Assembly: GCF_003725545.1 (NCBI RefSeq)
Contig: NZ_RJLN01000016.1
Location: 23,056 to 87,055 of the forward strand
Source of the DNA: Micromonospora solifontis
GTDB taxonomy: Bacteria; Actinomycetota; Actinomycetes; Mycobacteriales; Micromonosporaceae
Direction of reading: 5' to 3'
DNA: 64,000 nucleotides
How positions within the stretch are numbered: the first letter of the stretch is position 1; each line of letters begins with the position of its first letter. The position numbers were made by a program, and so were the translations under genes. Below are positions 37,421 through 44,825 of this stretch, in pieces. The notes under the pieces were generated by a model. That model ran no database searches. It was not told where the DNA came from and was given only the letters and a program-made list of their open reading frames with translations.

Positions 37421-38686
37421 ATGACCATGACCATGAGCGCGCCCACCTTCGCCACGACGGGCCTGGCTCCCGCGCTGCTCGCCGAACTGTCGGCGCAGGG
37501 CATCGCCGAGCCGTTCCCGATCCAGGCGGCGACCCTGCCGGACTCGCTCGCCGGCCGGGACGTGCTCGGCCGGGGCCGGACCGGGTCGGGCAAGACGCTC
37601 GCCTTCGGGCTGCCGCTGCTGTCCCGTACCGCCGGCCGTCGGGCCCGCCCCGGCCGGCCGCTGGCGCTCGTGCTGGTGCCGACCCGTGAGCTGGCCCAGC
37701 AGGTCACCACCGCGCTCGCCCCGTACGCCCGCGCGGTCGGGCTGCGCTGCGCCACCGTCGTCGGCGGGCTGTCCCTCCAACGGCAGGCGGACGCCCTGCG
37801 CGCCGGCGCCGAGGTGCTGGTGGCCACCCCGGGCCGGCTCCACGACCTGATCAACCGCGGCGACGCCCGGCTGGACCAGGTGGCGATCACCGTGCTGGAC
37901 GAGGCCGACCAGATGGCCGACATGGGCTTCCTGCCGCAGGTGACCAAGCTCCTGGAGCAGGTCGCCCCGAACGGGCAGCGGATGCTCTTCTCCGCCACCC
38001 TGGACGGCGGCGTGGACAAGCTGGTCCGCCGCTTCCTCACCGACCCGGTCTCGCACTCCGTCGACCCGGGCACCGCCACCGTGACCGCGATGACCCATCA
38101 CGTGCTGCACGTCGACGCGGCGGACAAGCCCGACGCGCTCGCGCACATCGCCGCGCGGGAGGGGCGCACCATCCTGTTCATCGCGACCAAGCACCGGGCC
38201 GACCGGGTCGCCCGCCAGCTGCTCGCCAAGGGGGTCCGGGCCGCCGCCCTGCACGGCGGCAAGTCGCAGCCGCAGCGCACCCGGATCCTGGAGCAGTTCC
38301 GTACCGGCCAGGTGACCGCGCTCGTGGCCACCGACGTGGCGGCTCGCGGCATCCACGTGGACGGGCTGGACATGGTGGTCAACGTGGACCCGCCGACCGA
38401 GGCGAAGGACTACCTGCACCGGGGCGGGCGTACCGCCCGGGCGGGGGAGTCCGGCACTGTGGTCACGCTGGTCCTGCCCGAGCAGCGCCGGGACGTCTCC
38501 CGGTTGATGAGCGTCGCCGGGATCACGCCCCGGAGCGCCCGGGTACGCCCCGGCGACGAGGAGCTGAGCCGGGCCACCGGGGCCCGCGAGCCGTCCGGCG
38601 TACCGGTCACCATCGCCCCGCCGCCCCCGGCCTCGCTTTCGTCCGCCGCCCGCCCGGGGCGCTCCCGGCGTCCGCGCCGCCGCTGA
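37421..38686 (+). CDS. DEAD-box ATP-dependent RNA helicase (RhlE-like)
   Basis: A 421-aa DEAD-box protein. The Q motif surrounds EPFPIQAATLP; motif I is GRTGSGKT (about residue 50), Ia PTRELAQQ, II VLDEADQMADMGF, III SATLDGG, and the C-terminal domain has ATDVAARGIHVDGLDMVVN and HRGGRTARAG. A basic Pro/Arg-rich tail ends the protein. GAGGAAGG precedes the ATG at proper distance. A TTGACA about 60 bp upstream may be the -35. It probably unwinds structured RNA during cold stress or ribosome assembly. Confidence 0.92.
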   Translation: MTMTMSAPTFATTGLAPALLAELSAQGIAEPFPIQAATLPDSLAGRDVLGRGRTGSGKTLAFGLPLLSRTAGRRARPGRPLALVLVPTRELAQQVTTALAPYARAVGLRCATVVGGLSLQRQADALRAGAEVLVATPGRLHDLINRGDARLDQVAITVLDEADQMADMGFLPQVTKLLEQVAPNGQRMLFSATLDGGVDKLVRRFLTDPVSHSVDPGTATVTAMTHHVLHVDAADKPDALAHIAAREGRTILFIATKHRADRVARQLLAKGVRAAALHGGKSQPQRTRILEQFRTGQVTALVATDVAARGIHVDGLDMVVNVDPPTEAKDYLHRGGRTARAGESGTVVTLVLPEQRRDVSRLMSVAGITPRSARVRPGDEELSRATGAREPSGVPVTIAPPPPASLSSAARPGRSRRPRRR

Positions 38687-38829
38687 CCGGACCCCGGGCG
38701 CTTTCTCGCCGTTGAGTCGGGGATCAGCGATCCGTGGGTCCGGTGGGCGACTGTTTCCCCGTGACTCGCCGGTGATGCTGGTTGCGGGGGAGCGAGGCCG
38801 GGCGTGCCGGCCGCGGGGGAGGGGTGACC

Positions 38830-39003
38830 ATGGCGGGCGACGCCGGTTCGAGGGCGACCCGTGAGCTGCTGCTGGTGCTCGCGATCGCGGGCGCGGGCCT
38901 GGTGCTCGCCATGGTCGCGGCCTTCGCGCCCTGGCACCCCGCCCCCGCCGGGCTGGTCGGTCTCCACCCGCCGGCCGGCGCCGCGGGGGACGCCGCCGGC
39001 TGA
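38830..39003 (+). CDS. 57-aa single-pass membrane peptide
   Basis: The ATG follows GGGGGAGGGG at good spacing. The product has a short polar head, one hydrophobic helix (ELLLVLAIAGAGLVLAMVAAFAPW) and a Pro/Ala/Gly tail. No family was recognised. It converges with the ABC permease gene 50 bp away. The open frame extends 16 codons upstream with no better start. Confidence 0.55.
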   Translation: MAGDAGSRATRELLLVLAIAGAGLVLAMVAAFAPWHPAPAGLVGLHPPAGAAGDAAG

Positions 39004-39053
39004 CGCCGCCGTGCGACCCCGGGCGTCAAGCGACCGCGAGCACCGGGTCGTCG

Positions 39054-39938
39054 TCAGGCACCGGCCTGGTCCAGTACGCCCCACCGGCGGCGGATCGCCT
39101 TGTCGGCCGCGCCGAAGGCGGCGTCCACGAGCAGTCCCACCACCAGGATGACGATCATGATGGCCAGCAACCGGGGCGCCTCGCTCAGTTCCCGGGCGTA
39201 GGTCAGCTGCGCGCCGATCGACGTCCGGGTGGCGATGACCACCAGCAGTTCGCCGGCCATCAGGCTGCGCCAGGCGAAGGCCCAGCCCTGCTTGAGTCCG
39301 GCGACGATAGCGGGCAACGCGGCCGGCGCGATCACGTACCGGTAGAGGTGCGGGCCGCGGGCGCCGAGGTTGCGGCCGGCCCGCACCAGCAGCGGCGGGA
39401 CGTAGTCGACGCCGTGGATGACGCCGTTGGCCACCGACGGGGCCGCGCCGAGCACCACCACGAAGAAGATGGCCTGCTCGCTGAGTTGGAAGAGCAGGAT
39501 GGCCAGCGGGAACCAGGCGATCGACGGCATGGTCTGCAAGGCCGTGATCATCGAGCCGAGGGCGGCGCGGAGCACCTTCACCCGCGCCACTCCGAGACCG
39601 AGCAGCAGCCCCACCGCGACCGCGGCGGCGAAGCCGATGGCGGCCCGCCGGGCGGTGGTGGCCAGGCCGTCCCAGAGCGCCGGGCTGACCAGGTAGTGGC
39701 CGAGGTCGGCGAAGACCACGGCCGGCCCGGGCAGCGCCCACGGGTCCTTCCAGCCGGTCCAGACCACGACCTGCCAGGCGCCGACGGCCAGGGCCAGCGC
39801 GGCGAGCTTGGGCCAGAGCGCGGACCAGCCGCGACGCAACCGGGACGGGGCCTTCTCCCGGCCGGCGATGTCGAGGGCGTCCAGTCCGGAGATCTCCGCG
39901 TCGGTGCGCGGGGACCCGGTGAGGGTGTCACTGGCCAT
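39054..39938 (-). CDS. SsuC/TauC-type ABC transporter permease
   Basis: A 294-aa permease of the nitrate/sulfonate/taurine group, with about six helices after a 45-residue cytoplasmic head and an EAA-like loop (RNLGARGPHLYRYVIAPAALP). It is the last gene of a three-gene operon. Its start overlaps the ATPase stop by 11 nt. The substrate is probably an organosulfonate or related anion, but the sequence does not settle it. Confidence 0.88.
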   Translation of the reverse strand: MASDTLTGSPRTDAEISGLDALDIAGREKAPSRLRRGWSALWPKLAALALAVGAWQVVVWTGWKDPWALPGPAVVFADLGHYLVSPALWDGLATTARRAAIGFAAAVAVGLLLGLGVARVKVLRAALGSMITALQTMPSIAWFPLAILLFQLSEQAIFFVVVLGAAPSVANGVIHGVDYVPPLLVRAGRNLGARGPHLYRYVIAPAALPAIVAGLKQGWAFAWRSLMAGELLVVIATRTSIGAQLTYARELSEAPRLLAIMIVILVVGLLVDAAFGAADKAIRRRWGVLDQAGA

Positions 39939-40707
39939 GGCGGCCCACCTCCGTACGCAGTCGGTCGGTGACCTCGGCGGCGATGGTGGCGATCTCCGGC
40001 GAGTCGATCCGCCGGGGCCGGGGCACGTCGACCCGGGTGGACCAGATGATCCGGCCGGGCCGGCTGGAGAGCAGGATGATCCGGTCGGCGAGCCGGGCCG
40101 CCTCGCGGACGTTGTGCGTCACGAAGAGCACGGTCAGCCCCCGCTCGGACCAGATCCGTTCCAGCTCGTCGTGGAGGATGTCCCGGGTCATCGCGTCGAG
40201 CGCGCCGAACGGCTCGTCCATCAGCAGCACCGGGGTGTCCAGGGCGAGGGTGCGGGCCAGCGCGACCCGCTGGCGCATCCCGCCGGAGAGCTGGTGCGGG
40301 CGCCGGCGGCCGAAGTCGGCCAGGTGGACCGTGCGCAGTAGCTCGGCGACCCGGGCCCGGCGCTCGGCGCGGGGCAGGCCGCGCAGCTTGAGCGGCACCT
40401 CGACGTTGGCCTCGACGGTGAGCCACGGGAACAGCGCCGGCTCCTGGAACATCAGGCCGGGGTTGACCCCGTCGCCCAGCTCGATCGCGCCGCCGCTGGC
40501 CCGGTCCAGGCCGGCGACCAGGTTGAGCAGCGTGCTCTTGCCGCAGCCGGAGGCGCCGACCAGGCAGACGAACTCGCCGGGTGTGACGTCCAGCGAGACC
40601 CGGTCGAGCGCCAGGACGGCGTTGCCGCCCTGGCCGTACACCTTGGTCACCCCGCGCAGCGCGACCGAGCCGGTCACGCCGCGCGGGGTCGTCGTGGTCG
40701 GCGTCAC
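39928..40707 (-). CDS. SsuB/TauB-type ABC transporter ATPase
   Basis: A 259-aa ATPase with Walker A GASGCGKST, signature LSGGMRQRVALART and Walker B VLLMDEPFGALD, the pattern of the NitT/SsuB/TauB class. It overlaps both neighbours by a few nucleotides, indicating one operon with coupled translation. It energises the SsuC-like permease. Confidence 0.9.
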   Translation of the reverse strand: MTPTTTTPRGVTGSVALRGVTKVYGQGGNAVLALDRVSLDVTPGEFVCLVGASGCGKSTLLNLVAGLDRASGGAIELGDGVNPGLMFQEPALFPWLTVEANVEVPLKLRGLPRAERRARVAELLRTVHLADFGRRRPHQLSGGMRQRVALARTLALDTPVLLMDEPFGALDAMTRDILHDELERIWSERGLTVLFVTHNVREAARLADRIILLSSRPGRIIWSTRVDVPRPRRIDSPEIATIAAEVTDRLRTEVGRHGQ

Positions 40708-41768
40708 GGCTGGGTGACCTCGGGCTCGCCCTGGGCCTTGAGCACCTCGTTGAGGAACGACAGGTCGTACAGGCCGTCGAGGTCGACCGGCTGGGTGAGC
40801 CCGACGGCGACGGCGTGGTCCAGGCCGGTCTTCAGCGACGCGGCGATCGGGTCGTTGGTGAACTCCAGGGTCGGCCAGGCCTGCCGGATGAGCTTGACGT
40901 CCAGCGGCTTGCCGGTGATCTTGCCGATGTGGTCGGAGATGGCCTGCTGCGCCTCGTCCGGCCTGGTGTTGACGAACTCGTTGGCCGCCACCTGGCCCTC
41001 GACCAGGTTCCTCACCACGTCCCGGTGGGCCTTGAGGAACTTCGTGCTGACCAGCAGGTTGGTGATCACGAACTTCCGGTCCGGCCAGAGGTCGCGCTCG
41101 TCGACCAGCACCTTCCCGCCAGCGTTGACCAGGCGGGAGACGAACGGCTCGGGCACCCAGGCACCGTCGATCGCGCCGCTGCCGAACGTCTCCACGGTCT
41201 GCGCGTTCTCCTGCGGGACGACCTTGACGTCGCCGCCGCCCTCCTTGGTGGTCCGCAGGCCCTTCTCCTTGAGCCAGTAGCGCAGCGCGACGTCCTGGGT
41301 GTTGCCGAGCTGCGGCGTGGCGATCTTCCTGCCGCGCAGCTGCTCCACCGCGGTGATCTCCGGCTTCACCACCAGCGCGACGCCGCCGGAGGCCGCCCCG
41401 GAGACGACCCGGACCGCCTCGCCCTTGGACTTGGAGAAGGCGTTCACGGTCGGGTTCGGGCCGATGTACGTGGCGTCGAGCGCCCCGGAGAAGACCGCTT
41501 CGATGGCGGCCGGGCCGGCGTTGAAGGTCTTCGTCTCCAGCTTGACGTCGCTGCCGAGCTTTTCGGCGAAGATGCCCTTCTCCACGCCGACGACGGCCGG
41601 CGCGTGGGTGATGTTCGGGAAGTAGCCGAGGCGCAGCGTCACCGGTCCGGACGTGCCGGCCGCGTCGCCGGTGGCGGCACCGCAGGCCGCCGTGCCGACC
41701 TGGGTGGCCGTGCCGACCACGGCGAGGGTGGCGAGGGAGACCAGCCGGTGCCAGGGGAGCCGTCTCAT
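40704..41768 (-). CDS. SsuA-type ABC transporter substrate-binding protein
   Basis: A 354-aa solute-binding protein of the SsuA/THI5-like fold, with VTLRLGYFPNITHAPAVVGVEKGIF typical of the sulfonate/nitrate group. The signal peptide is short, and the probable lipidation site is in VGTAACGAA, a weak lipobox lacking the usual aliphatic -3 residue. A TTG four codons upstream of the ATG is an alternative start. It opens the operon; an inverted repeat CCTAT-N7-ATAGG lies 24-40 bp upstream. Confidence 0.88.
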   Translation of the reverse strand: MRRLPWHRLVSLATLAVVGTATQVGTAACGAATGDAAGTSGPVTLRLGYFPNITHAPAVVGVEKGIFAEKLGSDVKLETKTFNAGPAAIEAVFSGALDATYIGPNPTVNAFSKSKGEAVRVVSGAASGGVALVVKPEITAVEQLRGRKIATPQLGNTQDVALRYWLKEKGLRTTKEGGGDVKVVPQENAQTVETFGSGAIDGAWVPEPFVSRLVNAGGKVLVDERDLWPDRKFVITNLLVSTKFLKAHRDVVRNLVEGQVAANEFVNTRPDEAQQAISDHIGKITGKPLDVKLIRQAWPTLEFTNDPIAASLKTGLDHAVAVGLTQPVDLDGLYDLSFLNEVLKAQGEPEVTQP

Positions 41769-41791
41769 CGTGATGTCCAATCCACAGTATT

Positions 41792-41808
41792 CCTATTTAG
41801 TTGATAGG
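41792..41808. promoter_or_regulatory. Inverted repeat CCTAT-N7-ATAGG before the SsuA-type gene
   Basis: CCTAT (41792-41796) and ATAGG (41804-41808) flank TTAGTTG in an AT-rich island between the sulfonate-type operon and the divergent M16 gene. It is a candidate repressor or activator site, possibly sulfur-responsive; the regulator is unknown. Confidence 0.4.
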
Positions 41809-41949
41809 GATAGTGGAGTGGCGGCGGAGCGGCGTCAACTCCCATCCACGATCCGGGAAGGCCGACGTGGGTCGGGCCACCCGGTCGACTCCGGCGCGGG
41901 CCGCCAGGAGTGCCGCGCCACACCGCGCGTGCGGGCGGTGCGGACGCGT

Positions 41950-41955
41950 TAGGGT
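41950..41955 (+). promoter_or_regulatory. -10 element for leaderless first M16 gene
   Basis: TAGGGT is followed by 7 nt and the GTG at 41963. Confidence 0.5.
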
Positions 41956-41962
41956 CGATCAC

Positions 41963-43273
41963 GTGCCGACGCGGAGAGCGAGAATTCCAGCGACGAAATA
42001 CCCGGTCGAGCGGTTCACGCTCGGCAACGGCCTGCGGGTGGTGCTCACCCCCGACCGCAGCGCCCCGGTGATCGGGGTGGCGGTGGTCTACGACGTCGGC
42101 ATCCGCTCCGAGCCGGAGGGGCGCACCGGCTTCGCCCACCTCTTCGAGCACCTGATGTTCCAGGGCTCGGAGAACCTGGAGAAGCTGGCCCACTTCCGGC
42201 ACGTCCAGGGCTCCGGGGGCACCTTCAACGGCTCCACCCACCTGGACTACACGGACTACTTCGAGACCCTGCCGAGCAACGCCCTGGAGCGGGCGCTCTT
42301 CCTGGAGGCCGACCGGATGCGCGGCCCCCGGCTGACCGAGGAGAACCTGCGTAACCAGGTCGACGTGGTCAAGGAGGAGATCCGGGTCAACGTGCTCAAC
42401 CGGCCGTACGGGGGCTTCCCCTGGCTGACCCTGCCGCCGGTCATGTTCGACACCTTCCCCAACGCCCACGACGGCTACGGCTCCTTCGACGACCTGGAGT
42501 CGGCCACCGTCGCCGACGCCGCCGACTTCTTCCGTCGCTACTACGCGAGCGGCAACGCGGTCCTCGCGGTCAGCGGCGACATCGACGTGGCCGAGGCCAC
42601 CACGCTGATCGAGCGGCACTTCGGCGACGTATCGGCGCGCCCCGCCCCGGAGCGGCCCGACTTCGCCGAGCCCGACCTGACCGCCGAGCGGCGCACCTCG
42701 TACCCCGACAAGCTGGCCCCGCTGCCCGCGGTGGCCAGCGCCTGGCGGGTGCCCGACCCGGTCACCGACTTCACCGGGTACCTGCCGTACGTGGTGCTCG
42801 CCGAGGTGCTCACCGACGGGGACGCCTCCCGGCTGGTCGAGCGGCTGGTCCAGCGGGACCGGTCGGTCACCAGCGTCGGCGGCTACCTCGGCTTCATGGG
42901 CGACCCGTTCGACGTGCGTGACCCCACCGCCCTGCTGCTCCAGTCCCACCTACCACCCGGCGGCGACGTGGACAAGGTGCTGCGCACCGTCGACGAGGAA
43001 CTGGACCGGCTGGCCACCGACGGGCTGACCGACGGGGAGCTGGCCCGTACCCAGGCCCGGATGGCCACCCACCTGCTGCGGGACACCGACGCGGTGCTCG
43101 GCCGGGCGCTGCGGATGGCCGTGCTGGAACAGCAACGCGGCGAGCCCGGCCTGCTCAACGAACTGCCCCGGCTGGTCGGCGAGGTGACCGAGGAACAGGT
43201 CCGCGCCGCCGCCGCCACCCTGCGGCCAGAGCGCCGCGCGTCCATCGAGGTCATCGCGGGAGGTGGCCGGTGA
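41963..43273 (+). CDS. M16 family zinc metallopeptidase, catalytic subunit
   Basis: A 436-aa protein with the inverted zinc motif HLFEH (HxxEH) near residue 54, followed by the usual downstream acidic ligand region, so it should be active. It resembles the beta subunit of mitochondrial processing peptidase-like pairs. The GTG at 41963 is favoured by an upstream -10 element and by the KYPVERFTLGNGLRVVL homology start. Its TGA overlaps a GTG as GTGA, leading into a mini-ORF array and then the second M16 gene. Confidence 0.92.
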   Translation: MPTRRARIPATKYPVERFTLGNGLRVVLTPDRSAPVIGVAVVYDVGIRSEPEGRTGFAHLFEHLMFQGSENLEKLAHFRHVQGSGGTFNGSTHLDYTDYFETLPSNALERALFLEADRMRGPRLTEENLRNQVDVVKEEIRVNVLNRPYGGFPWLTLPPVMFDTFPNAHDGYGSFDDLESATVADAADFFRRYYASGNAVLAVSGDIDVAEATTLIERHFGDVSARPAPERPDFAEPDLTAERRTSYPDKLAPLPAVASAWRVPDPVTDFTGYLPYVVLAEVLTDGDASRLVERLVQRDRSVTSVGGYLGFMGDPFDVRDPTALLLQSHLPPGGDVDKVLRTVDEELDRLATDGLTDGELARTQARMATHLLRDTDAVLGRALRMAVLEQQRGEPGLLNELPRLVGEVTEEQVRAAAATLRPERRASIEVIAGGGR

Positions 43274-43332
43274 GCGCGAGGAGTGAGCCGGGTTTGCGAG
43301 CCCCGCAGTCGCGAACGGAGATGGTCCAGTGA
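43270..43332 (+). CDS. 20-codon mini-ORF, array copy 1
   Basis: GTG 43270 overlaps the stop of the first M16 gene. The frame reads MSARSEPGLRAPQSRTEMVQ and stops at 43330-43332, where GTGA opens copy 2. A GGGAGG site lies 6 nt before the GTG. It could act as a ribosome relay rather than a functional peptide. Confidence 0.5.
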   Translation: MSARSEPGLRAPQSRTEMVQ

Positions 43333-43447
43333 GCGCGAGGAGTGAGCCGGGTTTGCGAGCCCCGCAGTCGCGAACGGAGATGGTCCAGTGAGCGCGAGGA
43401 GTGAGCCGGGTTTGCGAGCCCCGCAGTCGCGAACGGAGAGGGTCCAG
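43271..43447 (+). repeat. 59-bp direct repeat, three tandem copies
   Basis: Copies begin at 43271, 43330 and 43389. The first two are identical; the third differs by one base near its end (GAGATGG to GAGAGGG). The unit starts TGAGCGCGAGGAGTGAGCC. Each copy carries GGAG eight nt before a GTG. It lies exactly between the two M16 genes and leaves no other intergenic sequence. Confidence 0.95.
43329..43391 (+). CDS. 20-codon mini-ORF, array copy 2
   Basis: This mini-ORF has the same amino-acid sequence as copy 1. Its GTG overlaps the copy 1 stop and its stop overlaps the copy 3 GTG, both as GTGA. GGAG lies 8 nt upstream of the start. Confidence 0.5.
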   Translation: MSARSEPGLRAPQSRTEMVQ

Positions 43448-43450
43448 TGA
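43388..43450 (+). CDS. 20-codon mini-ORF, array copy 3
   Basis: It is as copies 1 and 2 but ends ERVQ instead of EMVQ. Its stop at 43448-43450 overlaps the GTG start of the second M16 gene, so the last repeat provides that gene's ribosome site and start codon. Confidence 0.5.
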   Translation: MSARSEPGLRAPQSRTERVQ

Positions 43451-44784
43451 GTGTCGTCGTGGAGACCGGGACCCGGCCGCTGCCGCCGCTCGGCCCGAAC
43501 CGCCGGCTCAAGCTGCCGACGCAGGCCGAGCGCACGCTCGGCAACGGGCTCACCGTGATCGCCGTACGCCGGCCCGCGGTGCCCCTGGTCGAGCTGCGGC
43601 TCTGGATGCCGTTCGGGCGTACCCACCTGGCCCGGGGCGCGATGCTGGCGCAGACCATGCTCTCCGGCACGGCCACCATGACCGCCACGGAGATCGCCGC
43701 CGAGCTGCAGAAGGTCGGCGGCGGCCTGTCGGCCGGAGTCGACCCGGACCGGCTGATGCTCTCCGGGGCGGGCCTGGTCACCGGCCTGGACCGGATGCTG
43801 GAGATCCTCGCCGACGTGCTGACCGGGGCCGCCTACCCGGCCGACTGGGTGGAGACGGAGCGGGACCGGCTGGTCGACCGGATCCAGGTCGCCCAGAGCC
43901 AGCCCGCGCACCTGGCCCGGACCGCGCTGCTCAAGCGGATCTACGGCCGGCACCCGTACGCGCTCCAGACCCCCGAGCCGGACCAGGTCCGCGCCGTCAA
44001 GCCGCCGGCCCTGCGCAAGCTGCACGCCGAGCGGGTGCACCCGGCCGGCGCGGTGCTGGTGCTGGTCGGCGACGTGCAGCCGGAGCGCGCGTTGGACGCC
44101 GCCGAGCGGGCGCTGTCCGGCTGGAACGGCGACGGGCACGTGGCCGAGCTGCCGCCCGCGCCGCCGCTGGAGCCCGGTCCGCTGCTGCTGGTCGACCGGC
44201 CCGGCGCGGTGCAGTCCTCGCTGCGGATCGCGCTGCCCGCGGTGCCCCGCACCCACCCCGACCACGCCGCGCTGCAACTGGCCAACCTGCTCTTCGGCGG
44301 CTACTTCTCCTCCCGCTGGGTGGAGAACATCCGGGAGGACAAGGGCTACACGTACGGGCCACACTCGCTGGTCGAGCACTCGGTCGCCGGGTCGGTGCTG
44401 GTCGCCGCCGCCGAGGTGGCCACCGAGGTGACCGCCCCGGCGCTGCTGGAGACCATGTACGAACTGGGTCGCCTGGCCGCCCTGCCGCCGAAGCCGGACG
44501 AGCTGGAGCAGGCCCGCCAGTACGCCCTCGGCACGCTTCAGCTCGGCATGTCCACCCAGGCCGGTTTGGCCTCGTTGACCAGCGCGTACGCCGGAAACGG
44601 GCTGCGCCTGGACTTCCTCGCCGAGCACGCCGCCCGGCTGGCGAAGGCGACCGTCGACGACGTGGCCGAGGCGGCGGCCCGCTACCTCGCCCCGGCCAAG
44701 GCGGTCACCGTCGTACTCGGGGACGCCGATCGGGTCGCCGAACCGCTCGCCGCGCTGGCCGCGGTCCGGACGGAGTCGGCGTGA
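43447..44784 (+). CDS. M16 family peptidase-like protein, non-catalytic subunit
   Basis: A 445-aa M16 homologue. The region aligned with the zinc motif reads LARGAMLAQTM, so HxxEH is absent and it cannot bind zinc in the usual way. The C-terminal SSRWVENIREDKGYTYG, which holds the substrate-binding Arg/Tyr pair, is present. This fits the alpha-type partner of the preceding active subunit. The start GTG lies at the end of the third 59-bp repeat. Its stop leads by GTGA into a 14-codon mini-ORF before nudC. Confidence 0.9.
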   Translation: MSVVVETGTRPLPPLGPNRRLKLPTQAERTLGNGLTVIAVRRPAVPLVELRLWMPFGRTHLARGAMLAQTMLSGTATMTATEIAAELQKVGGGLSAGVDPDRLMLSGAGLVTGLDRMLEILADVLTGAAYPADWVETERDRLVDRIQVAQSQPAHLARTALLKRIYGRHPYALQTPEPDQVRAVKPPALRKLHAERVHPAGAVLVLVGDVQPERALDAAERALSGWNGDGHVAELPPAPPLEPGPLLLVDRPGAVQSSLRIALPAVPRTHPDHAALQLANLLFGGYFSSRWVENIREDKGYTYGPHSLVEHSVAGSVLVAAAEVATEVTAPALLETMYELGRLAALPPKPDELEQARQYALGTLQLGMSTQAGLASLTSAYAGNGLRLDFLAEHAARLAKATVDDVAEAAARYLAPAKAVTVVLGDADRVAEPLAALAAVRTESA

Positions 44785-44825
44785 GCGAGCGCGGCATCCG
44801 GCTCGACCGGGAGGCGGCGGCGTGA
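44781..44825 (+). CDS. 14-codon mini-ORF linking the second M16 gene and nudC
   Basis: GTG 44781 overlaps the M16 stop, the frame reads MSERGIRLDREAAA and its TGA (44823-44825) overlaps the GTG of the NUDIX gene. GGAG lies 8 nt before the nudC GTG. The sequence is not a copy of the 59-bp repeat but follows the same GTGA relay design. Confidence 0.5.
   Translation: MSERGIRLDREAAA

Noticed and set aside
43271..43447. Three regularly spaced repeats as a CRISPR array
   Set aside because: The 59-bp units are contiguous with no unique spacers, no cas genes are near, and the units carry translation signals.
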